Shown: positions 60,264-64,000 of the stretch, one piece after another
Position numbering within the stretch: the stretch's first letter is position 1
Layout: each line of letters begins with the position of its first letter
DNA from: Planctomycetota bacterium
GTDB lineage: Bacteria; Planctomycetota; Phycisphaerae; SM23-33
Direction of reading: 5' to 3'
Length of the DNA: 64,000 bases
Assembly: GCA_022705325.1 (NCBI GenBank)
Contig: JAKJER010000006.1
Span: 62,001 to 126,000 of the forward strand
Notes under the pieces: generated by a model
The model's input: only the letters and a program-made list of their open reading frames with translations
Database searches by the model: none
What the model was told of the DNA's origin: nothing
Translations under genes and position numbers: made by a program

Positions 60264-62183
60264 TCACATCTTGCGGCTTCTCTGGAGGATGTCCTTGAGC
60301 GCGTGGCAGGTGCGGGTGACTTCGGCGTCCTTGAGTTCCAGGATGTCGCGCAGGGCCTCGCCGATGGCCGGGATGTACTTCTCGATGTAGCTGCGCTTCT
60401 TGAGTTCCTGGCGGATGCGGACGTTCTTGCGGATGTGGGTGCCCAGGCGGCGGCCGCACTCCTGGAGGGCCAGCCGGATCTCCTTGAGGATCTCCGGGTA
60501 GGAGGCGATGGCCTCCTTCGACTCGCTGGTGAAGGGCACCCACACGCTGGCCATGTGCACGACGACCGTGAGGTCGCCCACCGGCAGGGCGCCCCGCCCC
60601 TGCTGCAAGCCGTATGCCCGCCAGTTCATGGCCGCCACCGACTTGTAGATCGCGCAGGCCGACTGCTGGTAGAGCAGCGGCACGCGGTTGGCGAAGCGGA
60701 CCAGCTTGGCCAGTTCCTGATCGCCCTCGTCCTCTTCGTCATCTGCGCCCGGGGCGGCCTGTTCGCCGGCTGGGGCGGCCTTGGGCGCGGCGTCCTCGGC
60801 CTGTTCCGGCTTGCCGTACGCCAGGGCCGTCTCGATGATGAACGGGTTGCCGCGGTAAACAGCCGGGCTCCGCGTGACGGCGGTGTAGAACTGCGCCTTG
60901 ACCACCTGCTGGAGCCCGGCGACGAGCTTGTCCTCGCCGATGGGCACGACGCAGTTGGTGGCCGGCGCCATAAGCCGGGTCTGCTGGATGGCCTGGTAGA
61001 CGGCCTTGACCTGGTCACCGTTGAGGCGCCCCGGGCGGGTCTGCGGGGGCAGGTTGGCCTTCTCGAGGATCTCCTTGGCCGAGCGGGGCGATACGCGGGA
61101 GAACTCGGTGCAGAGGAACTTCTGGCAGGTGCGGGCCTTGGTCTCGGTGAACATCTTGAGCAGCACGCCCAGTTCGATGCCGTAAGGATGGGGTCGGATG
61201 GCCTTGGGGATCTCGGGCAGGTGGCGGGTCTGGGCGTCGTAGCGGCTCTCGCGCCCGTCGGGGGACCGGTAGACCAGCGTGACGTGCGGGTTGGCGATGG
61301 CGGTCTGCTGGAGGTAGTCGTCGACGCTCTGCCGGCCTCGCTGGTAGCGGGCCTCCAACTCGATCTCCACCCGCGTGCCGTGGCGGGGCTCCCAGTCGAT
61401 GGTGGTGTCTCGGATGATGTCGGGGCGGTTCTTGCGGGTGTCGATCTGGAGTTCGTAGTAGTGGGCCTGGTCGCGCCCCTTGGTGCGACTGGTGATGCGG
61501 ACGGGCTGGCCGGTGGTCAGCAGACCGTACATGCCCGCCGCCGAGATGCCGATGCCCTGCTGCCCACGGCTCATCCGCAGCCGGTGGAACTTGCTGCCGT
61601 AGAGGAGCTGCCCGAAGACGTTGGGGATCTGCTTGCGGACGATGCCCGGACCGTTGTCCTGGACGGCCACGCGGAAGTGCGTCTCGCCGAGTTGCTCGAT
61701 GGCGATCTCGACGACGGGGAGGATGCCGGCCTCCTCGCAGGCGTCCAGGGCGTTGTCGACGGCCTCCTTGACGGTGGTCAGGAGGGCCTTGCGGGGGTTG
61801 TCGAAGCCCAGCAGGTGGCGGTTCTTGGCGAAGAACTCGCTGACGGAGATGGACCGCTGGGCCTTGGCCATGGTCTCGGCGGTGGCGTACTCGCGGGCGG
61901 GCTTGGGCGAAGCGGACGAGGGCGACGGCTCGATGGGCGGGGGCGGAGGTTCCGGCGCGGAGGGCGGCGTTTCGATAACGGGGGCGGCCTTGGATCGCAA
62001 CGCGCCCTTCGCGGCAGGGGCGGCCTTGGACGCCTGACGCCGGGATCCGGACTTCGAGGCCGGCGTCGTCCCGGCCGCCGCCCTGGTCCGGGCGGAACGC
62101 GGGCGCTGAGCAGGTGCTGGTTTGCCGGACGTGGCGGAAGGTGCCGTCCGCCCCTTCGTCTTGCGATTTGTCTTCCTGGCCAT
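60264..62183 (-). CDS. top6B: DNA topoisomerase VI subunit B
   Basis: This 639-residue GHKL ATPase is the B subunit of a type IIB topoisomerase. ATP-site motifs are EAVDNALDA (140-148, catalytic Glu and Asn), DNGPG (176-180) and SRGQQGIGIS (205-214, the lid loop). The transducer part follows, with the switch-lysine region around residue 390. A basic Lys/Arg/Pro/Ala-rich extension of about 100 residues precedes the core; it is uncommon in archaeal proteins. Topo VI is usual in archaea and plants and patchy in bacteria, with Planctomycetes among the bacterial holders. Subunit A is needed for strand cleavage but is not adjacent. AAAGG lies upstream of the ATG. Confidence 0.9.
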   Translation of the reverse strand: MARKTNRKTKGRTAPSATSGKPAPAQRPRSARTRAAAGTTPASKSGSRRQASKAAPAAKGALRSKAAPVIETPPSAPEPPPPPIEPSPSSASPKPAREYATAETMAKAQRSISVSEFFAKNRHLLGFDNPRKALLTTVKEAVDNALDACEEAGILPVVEIAIEQLGETHFRVAVQDNGPGIVRKQIPNVFGQLLYGSKFHRLRMSRGQQGIGISAAGMYGLLTTGQPVRITSRTKGRDQAHYYELQIDTRKNRPDIIRDTTIDWEPRHGTRVEIELEARYQRGRQSVDDYLQQTAIANPHVTLVYRSPDGRESRYDAQTRHLPEIPKAIRPHPYGIELGVLLKMFTETKARTCQKFLCTEFSRVSPRSAKEILEKANLPPQTRPGRLNGDQVKAVYQAIQQTRLMAPATNCVVPIGEDKLVAGLQQVVKAQFYTAVTRSPAVYRGNPFIIETALAYGKPEQAEDAAPKAAPAGEQAAPGADDEEDEGDQELAKLVRFANRVPLLYQQSACAIYKSVAAMNWRAYGLQQGRGALPVGDLTVVVHMASVWVPFTSESKEAIASYPEILKEIRLALQECGRRLGTHIRKNVRIRQELKKRSYIEKYIPAIGEALRDILELKDAEVTRTCHALKDILQRSRKM

Positions 62184-62542
62184 CCGTGGCGCCTTTCCTT
62201 CGGCATCAGGCCGATGACGACACTGTACTGTCGCGTTCGTGCAGCGTCAACTCTCTGGCGCAGCCGTAAGGGGGCCGTCCGGAGCGGCCGGCGAAAATTA
62301 CCCGGCGACGCCAGAGGAGTCTTGTCACGGGTCTGTTTGGTGTGGTAGAGTTTCCCCGATTTGCCCGCCGGCGGGCGGCCCCTCCGCCACCGGCCGGGCC
62401 GGTCGCGCGGAGTCCCCGCAGTGTTCGCTTTCGAGGGCGGCTGGGGGCACGACTGGCGTCACGTGTATCGTTGTGCCGAACTGCATGCAGGAGAGTCTTC
62501 CTGCTGAACGGGAACCTTCTTTAGGAACAAGGAGAACGCAGT
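62184..62542. other. Divergent intergenic region with three dyads
   Basis: 359 nt upstream of the MFS gene. It holds GCCCGCCGGCGGGC (62363-62376, perfect 14-bp palindrome), ACCGGCC/GGCCGGT (62389-62403) and a GCAGGA/TCCTGC hairpin (62487-62504). AAGGAG lies 8 nt before the ATG at 62543. The cluster of dyads suggests a regulated leader, but no known riboswitch class is recognised. Confidence 0.5.
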
Positions 62543-64000
62543 ATGGAATTCAACATCTGGACCCAGATCGTGGGCTTGAGCGGGTCGTTCGGGTTGGGCA
62601 TGTGCTTTGCCCTGCTTGGCTCGATCGCCGTCAAGCTGATGCCCCGCATGAAGATCGACCAGGCCAGGTTCGGCACGATGGTCTCGATCTTCATGTTCTG
62701 CTGCCTGGTGGCGTCGCTGGCCGTCGGCACGCTGATGGACGCCCTCGGCTACCAGACGGTGGCGATCATCGGCTTCGTCGCGGCGGCCATCGCGTTCTTC
62801 CTGCTGGGCAACGCCAAGGACTTCAATGCCGCGATCATCGCCAGCGTCCTGCTGGGCGTCGGCGCCATGGCCTGCAACACCACCGGAAACGTGCTGGGCA
62901 CCGGCGTGTTCACCGAGGCGTTCAAGGGCGACGGGGCAGCCGCCAACAACCTGGTCAACGTGTTCTTCGGGCTGGGCCTGTTCCTGACGCCCTTCGTCAT
63001 CAGCTTCCTGTTCCAGAAGCTCAGTTACGAGAAGGCCATCTCGATCATGGGCTTGATCATCCTGGCCCCCGCGGTGTTCGCCCTGATCGCCAAGTACCCC
63101 GCCGCCAAGAGCTTCAGCCTGGGCGACGCGGTCGCCCTGCTGGCCGAGCCGGCCACCATCGTGGCGGCCCTGGTCCTGTTCTGCTACATCGCCCTGGAGT
63201 CCTCGTTCACCAACTGGCTGGCGCCGTTCGGCAAGGAAGTGCTGAGCAAGGAGAAGCCCGACATGCCCGCCGACGCCGTGGACGCCTCCGCCGCCCGCAT
63301 GCTGTCGGCCTTCGCCATCGCCATGATGGCCGGCCGGCTCCTCACCAGCCTGTCCGGCGTGACCGCCATGGGCGGCTACCTGATCGCCTTGGCGGCGGTG
63401 GTGGCGGCCATTCTCATCGTGGCCATGATGGTCACCAAGTCCTCCGGCATCGCCTACGTGCTGGCAGCCCTGTCGGGCCTGGCGTTCGCCCCCGCCTTCC
63501 CGACCACCGTCGGCGTGACGTTCGGCAAGTTCGGCGGCGGCAGCGGCAGCCTCTTCGGCATCATCTTCGCCATCGGCCTGCTGGGCGCCGTGATCGTGCC
63601 CAAGGCAATCGGCAACATGGCCAAGGGTTCCTCCGTCCAGAAGTCCCTGCGGCTCCTGCTGCCTGCCTGCGTCCTGTTGGTCGCCCTGGCCCTGGGCCTG
63701 CACTACGTCAAGGGCCCGGCCAGCAAGGCTGCGACTCAGCCCGCCGTCCAGAAGGTCGATGACGCCGCCAAGAAGGCAGCCGATGACGCGGCCAAGAAGG
63801 CGGTCGACGACGCGGCCAAGAAGGCAGCCGACGACGCGGCCAAGAAGGCGGCCGACGATGCCGCCAAGACGGCAACCGACGACGCCAAGAAGGCAGCCGA
63901 CGACGCCGCCAAGAAGGCGACCGACGACGCGGCCAAGAAGGCGGCCGATGATGCGGCCAAGAAGGCAGCGGATGACGCCAAGAAGGCCCTCGAGTCGGCC
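62543..64000 (+). CDS. MFS transporter with a repetitive Lys/Ala/Asp tail, 3' end outside window
   Basis: The open frame has 486 codons to the window end with no stop. Residues 1-400 form about 12 transmembrane segments in a major-facilitator pattern (FGLGMCFALLGSIAVKLMP; IAMMAGRLLTSLSG; LSGLAFAPAFPTT), similar to sugar permeases. After about residue 405 comes a soluble tail built from 8-residue AAKKAADD-type units (63752 to the end), probably a long charged helix. MFS proteins rarely carry such a tail. AAGGAG precedes the ATG. The substrate is not known. Confidence 0.82.
   Translation, partial: MEFNIWTQIVGLSGSFGLGMCFALLGSIAVKLMPRMKIDQARFGTMVSIFMFCCLVASLAVGTLMDALGYQTVAIIGFVAAAIAFFLLGNAKDFNAAIIASVLLGVGAMACNTTGNVLGTGVFTEAFKGDGAAANNLVNVFFGLGLFLTPFVISFLFQKLSYEKAISIMGLIILAPAVFALIAKYPAAKSFSLGDAVALLAEPATIVAALVLFCYIALESSFTNWLAPFGKEVLSKEKPDMPADAVDASAARMLSAFAIAMMAGRLLTSLSGVTAMGGYLIALAAVVAAILIVAMMVTKSSGIAYVLAALSGLAFAPAFPTTVGVTFGKFGGGSGSLFGIIFAIGLLGAVIVPKAIGNMAKGSSVQKSLRLLLPACVLLVALALGLHYVKGPASKAATQPAVQKVDDAAKKAADDAAKKAVDDAAKKAADDAAKKAADDAAKTATDDAKKAADDAAKKATDDAAKKAADDAAKKAADDAKKALESA
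63752..63987 (+). repeat. 8-residue tandem repeat in the MFS tail
   Basis: About ten 24-nt units of the type GAC-GCG-GCC-AAG-AAG-GCG encode AAKKAADD-like octapeptides. Two units are shortened by one codon (about 63860 and 63975). Confidence 0.85.

Overview
The window is GC-rich, densely coded chromosomal DNA, most like a planctomycete, probably of the Phycisphaerae side of Planctomycetota. This is an inference from gene content: a PEP-CTERM protein, a sulfatase, an ECF sigma factor near a Ser/Thr kinase, a WD40 protein, a LamG/cytochrome fusion, a ThuA protein, a heparinase-like protein, DUF11-repeat lipoproteins and a topoisomerase VI B subunit. Many genes encode exported lipoproteins with a clear lipobox.

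Layout. 1-5.6 kb: start of glmS, an NAD-type isocitrate dehydrogenase, an ABC-F ATPase, a PilZ protein and an aconitase/LeuC-type dehydratase. 5.7-8.3 kb: a PEP-CTERM protein, two cyclophilins and a HIT protein. 8.5-11.7 kb: two related lipoproteins, one with a DUF3300 domain and a long Pro-Arg-Thr-Phe repeat tail. 11.8-17.2 kb: an AAA/DUF4143 ATPase behind a long inverted repeat, a sulfatase and a WD40 protein. 17.5-21.4 kb: ECF sigma factor, OB-fold lipoprotein, membrane protein, Ser/Thr kinase. 21.8-29.4 kb: a PTS-EIIA/diadenylate-cyclase fusion, a ceramidase-like hydrolase, a Na/Ca exchanger and a LamG/beta-propeller/cytochrome c protein.

29.43-47.13 kb looks like an old integrated element. 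A 20-bp copy of the 3' end of a tRNA-Val gene lies at 29431-29450. The intact tRNA is at 47061-47134, with its 3' end facing the element. A tyrosine-integrase remnant abuts the tRNA, and a terminase-small-subunit-like remnant lies next to the distal copy. The cargo is two LEA-2 lipoproteins, a YihY-type membrane protein, an AsmA-like protein, a FixL/FixJ-like sensor kinase with two response regulators, two DUF11 lipoproteins, a SUMF1-domain protein and a rhodanese. A 21-bp sequence is repeated exactly upstream of one response regulator and of the first DUF11 gene, suggesting a shared regulon.

47.4-52.9 kb is a six-gene lipoprotein operon: a SUMF1-domain protein, LpoB-like, COG3014-like, a Cys-rich unknown, YcfL-like and CsgG-like. 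It is probably an envelope or peptidoglycan-associated assembly and is the best candidate for an under-described multi-protein system. 53-64 kb: ThuA protein, heparinase-like protein, a nucleotidyltransferase plus GHMP-kinase pair, a membrane-anchored alpha/beta-hydrolase-fold protein, topoisomerase VI subunit B, and an MFS transporter with a Lys/Ala/Asp repeat tail that runs off the window end.

Several genes have a TATAAT-like box only 6-9 nt upstream of the ATG, so leaderless transcripts are likely. All functional calls come from reading motifs by eye; no database search was run.
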